Source: Baffinella frigidus (Eukaryota > Cryptophyceae > Cryptomonadales > Baffinellaceae). From it: a stretch of 22,574 nt of DNA. Below are positions 9,301-17,640 of this stretch, in pieces; position 1 is the first letter of the stretch, and each line of letters opens with the position of its first letter. Both the position numbers and the translations under genes were made by a program. The notes under the pieces are model-generated. The model searched no databases. It saw only the letters and a program-made list of their open reading frames with translations, and had not been told where the DNA came from. The stretch is from the NCBI GenBank assembly GCA_026770585.1, contig MU647106.1, positions 178,249 to 200,822 on the forward strand, given 5' to 3'.

Positions 9301-9999
9301 TACTAATCAAAGCCTTTCCTGCCAACGAAAGTTAATACTCCAATGCTTTACTGTTACTAGTATGATCCAATCCTGTAGAAATTTTCGCTGGAAGGAAAGG
9401 CTTTAATTATTACATTCTTTGAGAAATGTGTAGAGTGTGCATGCCCTCCACCTGCGTCCCTGCTGAAACCTAGCCTCCGTGGGGGCTACTGACTCTCCAG
9501 AGCCTGCCTTTCGATTTCTGGCATGGCCCTGCCAGGGCAATTCAAGGCTCCAATTCCCACAACTTTGGACCAAGTCTTCGGGGGAATTGACTGTTATCCT
9601 GTTTACACCCGGTTTGAGGCGGGAATCGAAAGGCAGCGTCGTGAGGTTCAGTAGGGTGCGTTGTCGCCGTGTTGAAGCGGGGCAACCCCTAAACCCTCAA
9701 CCCTAACCCCGTACCCCTCACGTTTCAACCCTCAAACCTCAACCCTAACCCCTCAAACCCTCAAACCCTCAAACCCGAACCCGAACCCTAACCCGTAACC
9801 CGTAACCCTAAACCCCAAACGCAGGATTCGGGAACAACGTCACTCCGGGTAAGGCAAAGGTAGCACCCACAGCCCCAAACCCCTTAACCCTAAACTCCAA
9901 TCTATAAACTATACACCCTAAACCCTAAACCCTGAACCCTGAACCCAGGTGGCAACCGCAACGAACGACTGGGACGATGACATTCCCTTCGGCAAGTGA
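6390..9999 (+). CDS. DUF3127 / SSB-like OB-fold protein with organelle presequence, 7 exons
   Basis: Exons: 6390-6590, 6837-6950, 7669-7740, 8163-8219, 8783-8870, 9825-9859, 9949-9999 (TGA); 205 residues. Residues 1-21 form a signal peptide (MHSTLPLLVAWAAVLSSAAGA), followed by a basic/Ser/Ala-rich stretch with GSAFVP at about 28-33, resembling the ASAFAP cleavage motif of red-lineage complex plastids. Exons 2-5 give a DUF3127 domain: MEGTLKIVFDV, GFTKREFVVTMAD, DVKFELYKEKTDLVDSF, FNIRGNEWNGKYFNNL, AWRLEG. The protein ends NDWDDDIPFGK, like the acidic protein-docking tip of bacterial SSB. DUF3127 is a family of mainly Bacteroidetes OB-fold, SSB-like proteins, so single-stranded nucleic acid binding in an organelle is inferred. 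For exon 6 I used the donor at 9860 rather than the stronger-looking GTAAGG at 9849, because only 9860 keeps the DDDIPF frame. Exon 5 is followed by an echo at 8957-9008. Confidence 0.85.
6990..7092 (-). mobile_element. Dispersed GTTGAC element, copy 2
   Basis: Runs from CTCTTTCCCGCTCCGAAGTT to GAGGCAGAGCTAGAG and shares the AAGTTGAC/GTCAACTT core. It begins about 40 bp after the exon 2 donor of the DUF3127 gene. Its best relative is copy 6 at 16615-16711. Confidence 0.7.
7745..7815. repeat. Telomere-like CCCTAAA block, DUF3127 intron 3
   Basis: CCCTAAACC, CCCTAATCC and AAACCCTC variants start just after the exon 3 donor. Here the C-rich strand is plus, the sense strand of the gene. Confidence 0.75.
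7868..7985 (+). mobile_element. Dispersed GTTGAC element, copy 3
   Basis: CTAGCTCTGCCTC, then ACTATTCTCAAGTTGACATG, GGTACAAATCCGTCAACTTT and a GAGCG edge: the fullest copy in this orientation. Inside DUF3127 intron 3. Confidence 0.7.
8095..8480. repeat. Telomere-like blocks flanking DUF3127 exon 4
   Basis: C-rich CCCTAAACCC, CCCCAAACCCC and CCCCGAACCCC runs lie on both sides of the 57-bp exon 8163-8219 and extend into intron 4. The remainder of that intron (8480-8700) is unique sequence. A further short C-rich block at 8706-8775 leads directly to the exon 5 acceptor. Confidence 0.85.
8957..9008 (+). repeat. Echo of DUF3127 exon 5 with donor site
   Basis: ACCAGCAGAAGACGG onward copies the 3' half of exon 5 and its GCAG|GTAC donor (original 8823-8874) with about four differences. 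It lies 134 bp downstream in the intron. There is no acceptor in front. Confidence 0.9.
9294..9419. mobile_element. MITE-like inverted repeat in DUF3127 intron 5
   Basis: Arms 9294-9330 (AAGAATGTACTAATCAAAGC onward) and 9383-9419 (ending TTAATTATTACATTCTT) are imperfect reverse complements over about 37 bp, with an AT-rich interior of about 50 bp. It has no ORF. Confidence 0.75.
9497..9660. repeat. Third dispersed element, with terminal inverted GCCTTTCGATT/AATCGAAAGGC
   Basis: CCTGCCTTTCGATTT near the left end mirrors GAATCGAAAGGCAG near the right end. Pieces recur in the amidohydrolase intron at about 15086-15180 (GGGGAATTGGATCC, GAATCGAAAGGCAGG, GAGGTTCAGTAGGG). Located in DUF3127 intron 5. 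Confidence 0.6.
9685..9825. repeat. Telomere-like C-rich block before DUF3127 exon 6
   Basis: CCCTAAACCC, CCCTCAAACC and CCCGAACCC variants run to the exon 6 acceptor (AAACGCAG). A similar run at 9883-9946 forms the whole pyrimidine tract of the last intron. Confidence 0.85.
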
Positions 10000-10033
10000 T
10001 CTGTCTTGTCGGGGGGGGGGCACGGCAACGGGG

Positions 10034-10213
10034 NNNNNNNNNNNNNNNNNNNNNNNNNNNNNNNNNNNNNNNNNNNNNNNNNNNNNNNNNNNNNNNNNNN
10101 NNNNNNNNNNNNNNNNNNNNNNNNNNNNNNNNNNNNNNNNNNNNNNNNNNNNNNNNNNNNNNNNNNNNNNNNNNNNNNNNNNNNNNNNNNNNNNNNNNNN
10201 NNNNNNNNNNNNN
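10034..10213. other. Assembly gap (180 N)
   Basis: Unknown bases, bordered on both sides by runs of about ten G. The gap begins 34 bp after the DUF3127 stop codon, so its 3' UTR may be cut. The flanks (10000-10033 and 10214-10420) show no recognised gene. Confidence 0.99.
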
Positions 10214-10514
10214 GGGGGGGGGGCTGGTAGGTCCTAATGGCTCCAAGAGATGCAAACGTCTGCTTTCTCTGGAAGACTTTTGGAGCACTCTCGGCTGCAG
10301 GTGTGCGGGTAATAAAGAAGAAAAAGAAGGAGACGTGATGAAAAGGACGTCCAGAGAGGGATGCACTTATGGCGACAAGTGGACCGCACTGGGTGGGCCA
10401 CTCTCATGTACAGGCTGAGACGCTATCCCTTGAGTGCCCAGCAGCCTCTTTGTCATTAATTTCATAAATTGATCCTCGTGCCCACGGGGTGCAGCGGACG
10501 AGAGAGGCCATGCT

Positions 10515-10621
10515 CTATCCCTCAAGTGCCCAGTAGGCTCGTACGCCCTACGGTAGGGCCCTAGGACCTGCCTAGGACCTCTTGACCGTCAAATTTGACT
10601 ACCTGGGCACTTAAGGGATAG
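10515..10621. mobile_element. 107-bp MITE-like element
   Basis: Terminal inverted repeats 10515-10533 (CTATCCCTCAAGTGCCCAG) and 10603-10621 match with one difference. A third copy of the terminus lies at about 10425-10443 (CTATCCCTTGAGTGCCCAG). It sits in the convergent intergenic space, with no ORF. Confidence 0.75.
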
Positions 10622-10738
10622 GGGTACCTCGCTCATACGAAAGCGCCCCTCCCCGTAGCTAGGACCACCATAGGGCCCTAGGCATATGCCTACTGTTGGT
10701 TCCTAGGGGAAGGCGGGTTCTTATGAGCGAGGTACCCC
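10621..10738. repeat. Inverted repeat abutting the MITE
   Basis: GGGGTACCTCGCTCAT at 10621-10636 is the exact reverse complement of 10723-10738. The interior holds CTAGG-rich palindromic pieces and GGCATATGCC. It may fold as a long hairpin. The rest of 10739-11028 shows no gene on either strand. Confidence 0.75.
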
Positions 10739-11028
10739 TGTACTGAACATGCAGAGCGGCCCCGTCCCGGACTTGGTCCTCGCGCTGTACATGTACTCTC
10801 CCCGTGCCCCACAGCAGTGCCGCACCACGGCGGCTAACTTGCAGCAGGGCCTAGCTAGAGAGAGGCCCCGTCGCCCATCATCACTCTACACGCACCAACG
10901 GAGACCAGGAAGGACAGCGAGAGGCCTTCATTTCCACCAACACGGCCGCCATGCCGCCCCCCCCACGATGGGGGGGTGTTCCTACGTAGGGGCGGCTTCT
11001 CGTGAGCAAGTGCAAGCAGCCCCTGTGC

Positions 11029-14000
11029 TCACGGGGTGCTGGGGAAGAAGAGAGAAGCGGCCGTGCCCCCCAGCAGCGCGCCACGCCCCTCGTCCCCCCA
11101 CTCTCCCCCACCCGCCACCTCCTCCTTTGCCAGCCGCACCGTCTGCGAGAAGAGAGAGAGTGTGTTAGTAAACCCCACACTCAACGCGTCCACTTTTTCT
11201 TTTCAGGGCTCGCTTCAAGTCTGAAATGCCCACGTTTTGCGTTTTGCATGGCAAAAGCACACGCCGTCGGCGAGGACCGAGAGAGTGTTAGAACCAACCC
11301 GGCCGCCACGCCACGCCGTGTCACACGTGAACCTTTCAAAGCCACCACGTGTGCACTCAGGCACGTGGCCTGTGCAGTGGGCGGGCAGACTATACTTGGT
11401 TGAACCGTTGTTAGAGTGCGGATGACCATCCCATCCGACTTGAAGACCGAATCGCACGGGTTTCGGGTGTGGCGGGCAGGAGGGAGATATGCACCTCCTC
11501 ATACGCCGCGGCGCCGCCCGGCCACACGGGGCGTGTGCAGACAGGCCAGTCACTCGCGAACATTGCTCGCGCCGGGCCGAAGGTTGTGATCACGCGCCGC
11601 GCGAGGGTCACGCCGTCGCTCCAGGGGTATGCACCCTCGGTGGAGATGGCCCATGTGTGCGAGATCTGCGCATACGCGAACAGGTCATGAGCCTCAGGGC
11701 ACCGCCGGCAAGGGGTCTTACCAGGAAAAGGTGTGGTAAGTCGAGAGGCGGGGGAACCTTGACGTAGAGGTTCGGGAGGGTCTTGAGGCCGAGCAGCGCC
11801 AAAATCTGGTTTCGGGTTTGGGGTTCGGGGTTTCGGGTTTGGGGTTTGGGGTTTGGCGATTGGGGTTTGGGGTTTGGGGTTTGGGGTTCCGCCGGCGGAA
11901 AGGAGTTCCTTTTGGCAGACTATTGTCAAGATGGCATGCTCGGTTCGCGGTACAAATCCGGCAACTTTGGCGCGAAAACGGGCCCCGCCTCGCGAAACCC
12001 CACAGCCTAGCCCCTACACCGTAACGACATCCAATCACCCTGATGGTGACATCCAATCACCCTGCGACCCAACTAGCTCCGAAATCTGCCCTCCAACTTT
12101 AGTCGTTGTTTCGGTAAAGCAGATTCATACGAGTAGGGGACTGATTCAGCCCCCCCCCCCCCAGTACGAATCTGCGTTTCCGAAACGGCGATCTGCACCA
12201 TAAGGGGCACTGGATCATCGTCAACTTTGAGTTTTTGTCAACTTTAGATACTGGGGCTCGAAACCTGATCTTCGTCGGCCGGCGGGACGTCCGCCATGTG
12301 GTCGATCACCACCTTGGGTTTAGGGTGTGGGGTTTGGGGTTCAGGGTGTAGGGTTCAGGGTGTAGGGTTGAGGGTTGAGGGTTTGGGGTTTAGGGTTTAG
12401 GGGTAAGGGTTCAGGGTTTAGGGGTTCGGGTTAAGGGTTAAGGGTTAAGGGTTTAGGGAATAGGGTGTAGGGTGTAGGGTATAGGGTTTAGGGTTTAGGG
12501 TTCCGGGTTTAGGCTGTGGGGGTTGAGGATAATGAGAGTGGGCACCTTAGTGCTGGGGTGCTTCCGGAGCACGGGCGCGACCCACTCGAGCGCTCGCCCC
12601 CCGTCCCTGCCGGTTGGGGTTACGCGTTACGGTGTAGGGGCTAGGCTGTGGGGTTTCGGGTTACGGTGGAGGGGTTCGGGTGTGAGGTTTCGGGGTTCGG
12701 GGTTAGGCGTCAAGGCACGGTTTGGGGTCAAGGGATAGGGGGGTTAGGGGTGAGGGGTTAGGGGTTAGATCTTGGGGGTCGGGGGCCAGGGCGTAGGGCG
12801 CAGGTCGGACTTTCAGAGGAAGATCAGGGCAGGCACGTCGCGTGTAAGAGTGCTATAACCCCTCACCCCTAACCCCTAACCCCTAACCCCTGACCCCGAA
12901 CCCCCAACCTCGAAGGTGTCTTGTTAATTGTCTTGTTAATTAGGCTGTCTTGTTAATTGGGAAAGGGGAGGGTGCGGGACGGACCTTCCAAGGAAGAACC
13001 GGACTGGCACGTCCAGCCCCGCCGCCGTATCCAGTATATAAGGTATAGGTTTCAGGTCTAACCCCTAACCCTAACTTCTCATGAGTGCACATCCTGACGG
13101 ACAAGGAATAGGAATGAATCAGGTGCGGAAAGTCTAATCCATGTATTCAAGACTATACAACTACGCATATGGTTGAGTGTTGGTGGTGCCGAGTTGGAAG
13201 GTTTCGGGTTTCGGGTGCGTGACGGACTTTCCGAGGAAGAGCAGGACTGGCACATCCAGCTCCGCCGCCTTGTCCTGCTTTCGGGTTTCGGGTGTGGGGT
13301 CTAGGGTCTAGGGTTTAAGGTTTGGGGTTTAGGGTGTGGGGTTGAGGGTTTAGGGTGTGGGGTTTAGGTCGCAAGGGGTAGGTTGAGTGTCCAGGGTTTA
13401 GAGGTGAGGGTTTAGGGTGTAGGGTGTAGGGTTGAACCAGGATATCCCCCATCAACGGCGCCTCCCACCAGGCTTGCTGCACGGGGCCGAACCTGTGTTG
13501 GCGTCGGGCGTCGGCCTTTCGGGATCAGCTTTGGGGAGTCCATTTCAGGGGTTGCGATTTAATTAAGGTTTTGGGGTGTAGGGTTTAGGGTTTAGGGTGT
13601 GGGGTTTGATGTTTCATGTTTCATGTTTCGGGTTTCGTGTTTCGGGGTTCGGATTCCGTGTCCAGAGCGCACGGATCCTCCTGGGGGTCGAATCTATTCC
13701 GCAAGCCGTCCATCTACAACATTCCTGCTACAAACCCTGTTATCATAAACCCTAAAAAGTAGGGAAATGGCTGCAAAGGCGAGGCAAAATGGCTCCAAAG
13801 AATGAGTTAGGTGGCGGGGCTAGGTTACCGCACGCCGACCGCGCCTTGCCGCACGAGACGCTCCAGGGTCTCCGGCGCGGACGCGTCTTGGGGGTCCACG
13901 CGTGCCACCGCCGCGAACCTGCGTTTGCGTTTACGGTTTTGGGTTCAGGGTTTGGGGTTGAGGGTTTGGGGTTGAGAGTTTAGGGGTGTATGGTCATTGG

Positions 14001-17000
14001 GTTTGTTGAAGTTTTGGGTTTAGGGTTCAGGGTTTAGAATTTAGGGTTCAGGGTTTGGGTTTTGGGTTTTGGGGTCTGGAATTTGGGGTCTGGGGGGGTT
14101 GTGGTCTGGGGTTTAGGGTCTGAGGGGTTTAGGGTTTAGGGTTTAGGGTTTAGGGTTTAGGGTTTAGGGTTTAGGGTTTAGGGTTTAGGGTTTAGGGTTT
14201 AGGGTTTAGGGTTTAGGGTTTAGGGTTCACCAGCTGACAGGAACGACAGGCTTTTTGTGCCACACGCCCCCCCGCTTGTACAAATCGTTTTAGTTTTGAC
14301 CATCACAATCCTTTGGAGGAAGCCACGCAAGGGGGCTCGACAGCAAAGGCCGTCTACGAGAAGGCCGCCTATGTACACCAGCAAGGGAGAAAATCCACGT
14401 GTGAGATCAATTCGAGGGAAACCCCTCAGGAATCCGAAAGTCGCTTACGGCAGAATTGACGGCAATGGTAAGGGGGTTGACTGGAGGCCTCTGGCGTGGT
14501 TCGCACCGGTCGGGCCACTTGGTGGCGCAGGACAGCACGTATGTGTTGTCGAATGCGTAGCAGATCGGTTGGATCTGCCAAGTGCTTTAGGGTTTAGGCT
14601 CCAAGTTGATAGTAGCTGTAGACTTTTGATAGTGATATTTGCGTGGCAGGAGTAGGTTTTAAGAGTTTTATCACACCGTGCAAGGCTTGGGAGTGAAAAC
14701 GAACGAACGCACGGTTCACTGATTAGGGTTTAGAGTCCAGGGTGTGGGGTGTAGGGGTTAGGGGTCAGGGTTGCTAAACCCTGTTTAGTGAATAGGGTTC
14801 AGGGTGTAAGGTGTAGGGTGCAGGGGTAACCAGGTTTAAGGTTTAGAGGCCGGGTATCATTTCGTAGGACTACAGATTCAGTCCCGGGGGCGCGCCTCGC
14901 ACCACTGTTCACTAAACCGGCCAGGTTCAGTACCGGGGTGGTAGCTACACCGTACTGATTTAGTCTCCCGCTGCAAAACGTGTCTGCTTCAGTCAACTTT
15001 CGCGCGGGATACTCGTAACCTACCAGCACCGTCTTTCGATTTCAACCTAAAATGGTTTTATACGGGGTGGGTTGTTTTTACATGGCAAAATTCCGCCCAA
15101 CGTTGGGGGAATTGGATCCTTTCAGAGCCCTGGAAACGCAGTTTCAGAATCGAAAGGCAGGCTCCAGAGGTTCAGTAGGGGGACTCATAACCTACCAGAA
15201 CGGTCTTGTCCACGGCGTTGTTATCCATGAGCTCAAGAAGCAGCTCCGCCGACGCCGCCTCCGCTGCCCCTCCCTGCCCCTCGCGAAAGTCAATTTCACG
15301 AGGCTTCAGTCCTGGACCCCTTTCTTGGGGACAATTCCTGCTACTGTTTCAGAAAACCTAGACTATGGAATACAGCCATCGTAAAAGTCCACAGTTTTGG
15401 GTTTGTACCAGGAACCACTTGAGAAAGGGGTCCAGCGCTAAAACCCTTTCTGAGGAAAGTGGACCCAGGCGTGTCAACTTAAGAGCGCTTCGGATTATCA
15501 GAGAGGCAAACCTGTATCCATGCCAACACTGCCGGCATGTATGCACCCCTATAGAGGCGCTGTTTGAGCAGGGACGACGCCGAGGTCATGTGCACACTGC
15601 CGTTTGTTCGTGGTGCAAGCCCGTCAACTCTCGGGGGAGATAATCAGCCTGGCACCACCCAAACTTGTGAGAACACATCGACCGAAAGTGTGAGGTTTGA
15701 CCGTGGTCCATGGGATTGGTTGACGGACTATTCTGAAGTTGACACTCTTTGTGTGTGGTACAAATGCGTCAAGTTTCGAGCGAGAGAGAAAGGTTTGACC
15801 TTGGTCCATGGGATCGCATCCGCCGCCTGCTTCGCGAACGGGAACTGCGTACCAGAGGCTTGTGCTTTAGAGTTTAGGGTTTAGAGTTCAGGGTTCAGAG
15901 TTGAAAGTGTAGGGTTTAGGTTTGAGGGTTCAGGGTTCAGGATTTGGGGTTGAGGGTTCGGGGTTTAGGGTTCAGGGTTTAGGGTTCAGGGTTCAGGGTT
16001 TATAGTTTATGGTGTAGCGTTTAGGGTTCTGGGTTTCGGGTTGAGGTTTCAGGGTTTAGGGTTCAGGGCTCAGGGTCTAGGGTGCAGGGTTCAGGGTTAG
16101 GGTTCGGGATTCAGAGTTCAGGGTTCAGGGTTCAAGGTTTAGAGTTTAGGGTGTAGCGTTTAGGGTGCAGGTTTCGGGTTTCGGGTTCAGGGTTCAGGGT
16201 TTAGAGTTTAGGAGGTAGGTTTGGGGGTTTAGGGTTTAACCTTTGGTGTTTTGTGTTCAGGGTTCAGGGTTCAGGGTTCAGGGTTTAGGGTTCATGGTTC
16301 AGGGATCAGGGTTTAGGGTTTAGGGTTTAGGGTTTAGGATCTAGGATTTAGGGTTTAGGGGTCAGGGTGCCCAGAACCTGCGGGCTGTCGACCCAGACGT
16401 GGCACGCACTGTCCACCACGGGCCCCAGCATGCCCCCGCCGCGCAGCCCCTGCCCCGCCTCCTCTCGCCCCTTCCGCACCTGCACACCCGCGTCCTCCTC
16501 TGCTTCAGGGGTCCAGCATCAGCTTCATCTCTCTGGCGTCGCGAACAGGATGCTGCGAGCACTCTCTACCTCCTAGCTCTGCCTCGGTCTTTTTAGTCTC
16601 ACCAATTTTCCACACCAGGCTCTTTCCCGCTCCAAAGTTGACGGATTTGTACCGCACACCCAGCATGTCAACTTGAGAATAGTCGGTCAACCAGAGTGAG
16701 GCAGAGGTAGATCGCCCAGCAGTCGCCAGGAAGGCAGCCTGCACCAAGATCGCGGAGGGCGCTTTCTCTACGCAGCCCGGTGGGATCGCACCTGGCGTCC
16801 GAGCTGCGACGCAGCGAGGATCGCGCAGGCTGGCACAGACGCTGTGAGGAGCTCCCGGCGCCGGAGAAACGCTGGCTGGGCGGTGCCGACCCACGCAACT
16901 CCGCGGGCGCGAGCTGGTTCCCCCCGATGGCTCGCGGCTGCTGCGGTGCTGGGGACTGCCGCGAGGAGGGGGAGCAGGAACAGCACGCTCCGGCGGACCC

Positions 17001-17013
17001 CGGGTACCAGCAT
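11029..17013 (-). CDS. Amidohydrolase-2 family TIM-barrel protein with plastid/lumen-type leader, 13 exons
   Basis: Complete spliced gene. Exons in transcript order: 17013-16792, 16479-16378, 15844-15800, 15273-15196, 14574-14507, 13918-13829, 13492-13438, 13274-13228, 12606-12546, 12312-12265, 11805-11722, 11665-11495, 11142-11029 (TGA). The total is 1185 nt, 394 residues, with phases consistent at all 12 joins. Residues 1-25 are a signal peptide (RRSVLFLLPLLAAVPSTAAA). A second segment, RRRELLTASVPACAILAAS, has a twin-arginine-like start and hydrophobic core, suggesting thylakoid lumen delivery. The body follows the COG3618/plant-type amidohydrolase order: VVDSACHVW, NNAVDKTVL-IQPI, WPDRFAAVARVDPQD, GAVGVRFGPVQQAWW, AAELDVPVLLFLGK, VVIDHMADVPP, LPNLYVKV, FGPARAMFASDWPV, LLGGTAASLFF. 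The usual HxH near the N-terminus reads AxH, so one metal ligand is lost, while the late Asp (SDWP) and the IDH His remain. Substrate unknown. Confidence 0.86.
11806..11888. repeat. Telomere-like block in amidohydrolase intron 10
   Basis: GGGTTTGGGG units directly abut the exon 11 acceptor; in sense they read CCCCAAACCC then CCGAAACCAG. Followed by copy 4 of the GTTGAC element (about 11906-11980). Confidence 0.8.
12313..12535. repeat. Telomere-like block filling amidohydrolase intron 9
   Basis: GGGTTTAGGG, GGGTGTAGGG and GGGTTAAGGG variants occupy nearly the whole intron between exons 9 and 10. The acceptor in sense is CCCAAG, itself part of the repeat. Confidence 0.85.
12739..12895. repeat. 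Inverted telomere-like repeat around exon 8 echo C
   Basis: GGGGTTAGGGGTGAGGGGTT (12739-12758, continuing to 12767) faces its complement TAACCCCTCACCCCTAACCC (12856 onward). The right arm is one of the few C-rich plus-strand blocks inside a minus-strand gene. Confidence 0.75.
12972..13026 (-). repeat. Echo B of amidohydrolase exon 8
   Basis: The 55 bp match 13215-13269 (exon 8 with its donor) with about 7 differences. In sense it reads LDVPVRFFLGR against LDVPVLLFLGK. No AG stands at the acceptor position. A more decayed echo C lies at about 12798-12842. Confidence 0.85.
13275..13437. repeat. Telomere-like block filling amidohydrolase intron 7
   Basis: GGGTCTAGGG, GGGTTTAGGG and GGGTGTAGGG units span the whole intron between exon 7 (ends 13438) and exon 8 (starts 13274). 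Confidence 0.85.
13935..14126. repeat. Degenerate telomere-like block next to the pure array
   Basis: GGGTTCAGGG, GGGTTGAGGG and GGGTCTGGGG variants lead into the perfect TTTAGGG array in the same intron. Confidence 0.8.
14127..14227. repeat. Perfect interstitial telomeric array (TTTAGGG)n, about 14 copies
   Basis: About 100 bp of error-free TTTAGGG units in the intron between amidohydrolase exons 5 and 6, with degenerate units to the left. No other block in the window is this pure. Confidence 0.97.
15012..15035 (-). repeat. Echo of amidohydrolase exon 4 donor edge
   Basis: 24 bp matching 15184-15207 with three differences; in sense both read KTVLVGYE across the exon end and GTAGG donor. 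Confidence 0.75.
15694..15814. mobile_element. GTTGAC element copy 5 flanked by 23-bp direct repeat
   Basis: GGTTTGACCGTGGTCCATGG (15694-15713) recurs with one difference over 23 bp at 15792-15814, the donor edge of amidohydrolase exon 3. Between them (about 15718-15790) lies a diverged copy of the dispersed GTTGAC element. The arrangement resembles an insertion with target-site duplication. Confidence 0.65.
15862..16370. repeat. Telomere-like block filling amidohydrolase intron 2
   Basis: About 500 bp of GGGTTCAGGG and GGGTTTAGGG variants, ending within 10 bp of the exon 2 donor. C-rich strand is sense. Confidence 0.9.
16615..16711 (-). mobile_element. Dispersed GTTGAC element, copy 6
   Basis: CTCTTTCCCGCTCCAAAGTT to GTGAGGCAGAGGTAG, closely similar to copy 2. 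Lies in the first intron of the amidohydrolase gene. Confidence 0.7.
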
Positions 17014-17640
17014 CCAGCGTCCGATCGGAAAGCGGATCAGCGGGAAGAATCCAGAAATTCAGTGTATCTGGATTTCTTGGGGAGAGGAATCGCCGTTTCG
17101 CCAGACCCGTGCCGTCGCCAGGCTTGCTGGTGAGGCCTCCCGTTCACACGATGGTGCTTGGCGCCTTGGTGCGGAAGGAAGAAGGAGGGCACCAACCTGG
17201 AAGCGAAGGCAGGGGGAGATCCAGAAGAGGAGTTCCCCGAACGTTTATATGTTTCTTCGAACCACGCCAGAGAGCTTGCAGGAAACCGACGCTTTATCCA
17301 CGTCAGATCTGACTGGCAAATATCTCAAAAGTGAATGTTTCGAGACCTCTCGGCGTGAAAGTTCTTTACTAGTTTTAAGAGTTTTAGTTTTTGTACCGAG
17401 CGGAGAAAGTCCGGTACCAACACTAAAACTCCTTTGTTTGGATTTCCGTGTCATCGGGGGGGGACTATTCCTGGCTGTAATTGGAGCCATTTGTCTGGTG
17501 TTTGAGCCGTTTAGCCCTTCACATCATGACTTTTGAAATGAATCTAGAAATATGACTTTTGAAATACTCCCCCAGTCCCCTCAAATCCTGGCGTCGGTCG
17601 CATCTCCTCGCCTTTCTCACCAGTCACGCTTTCCGACACG
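17014..17640. promoter_or_regulatory. Divergent promoter region between amidohydrolase and aldolase genes
   Basis: 627 bp between opposed start codons. It holds an inverted repeat, about 17379-17398 against 17412-17431 (GAGTTTTAGT / ACTAAAACTC ends), and a 14-bp direct repeat ATGACTTTTGAAAT at 17526 and 17552. The interval lacks telomere-like repeats. No core promoter motif is assigned. Confidence 0.6.

Noticed and set aside
9849-9850. GTAAGG as donor of DUF3127 exon 6
   Set aside because: Stronger consensus, but it forces a frame that ends quickly and loses the conserved-looking DDDIPF tail; donor at 9860 keeps phase.
11411-11494. Amidohydrolase ending by readthrough to the TAA at 11411-11413
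   Set aside because: Splicing at 11494 to 11142 restores the family's C-terminal LLGGTAASLFF motif in phase.
16844-17536. 230-codon plus-strand open frame upstream of aldolase
   Set aside because: Overlaps the antisense of amidohydrolase exon 1, has no recognisable motif, and covers a divergent promoter.
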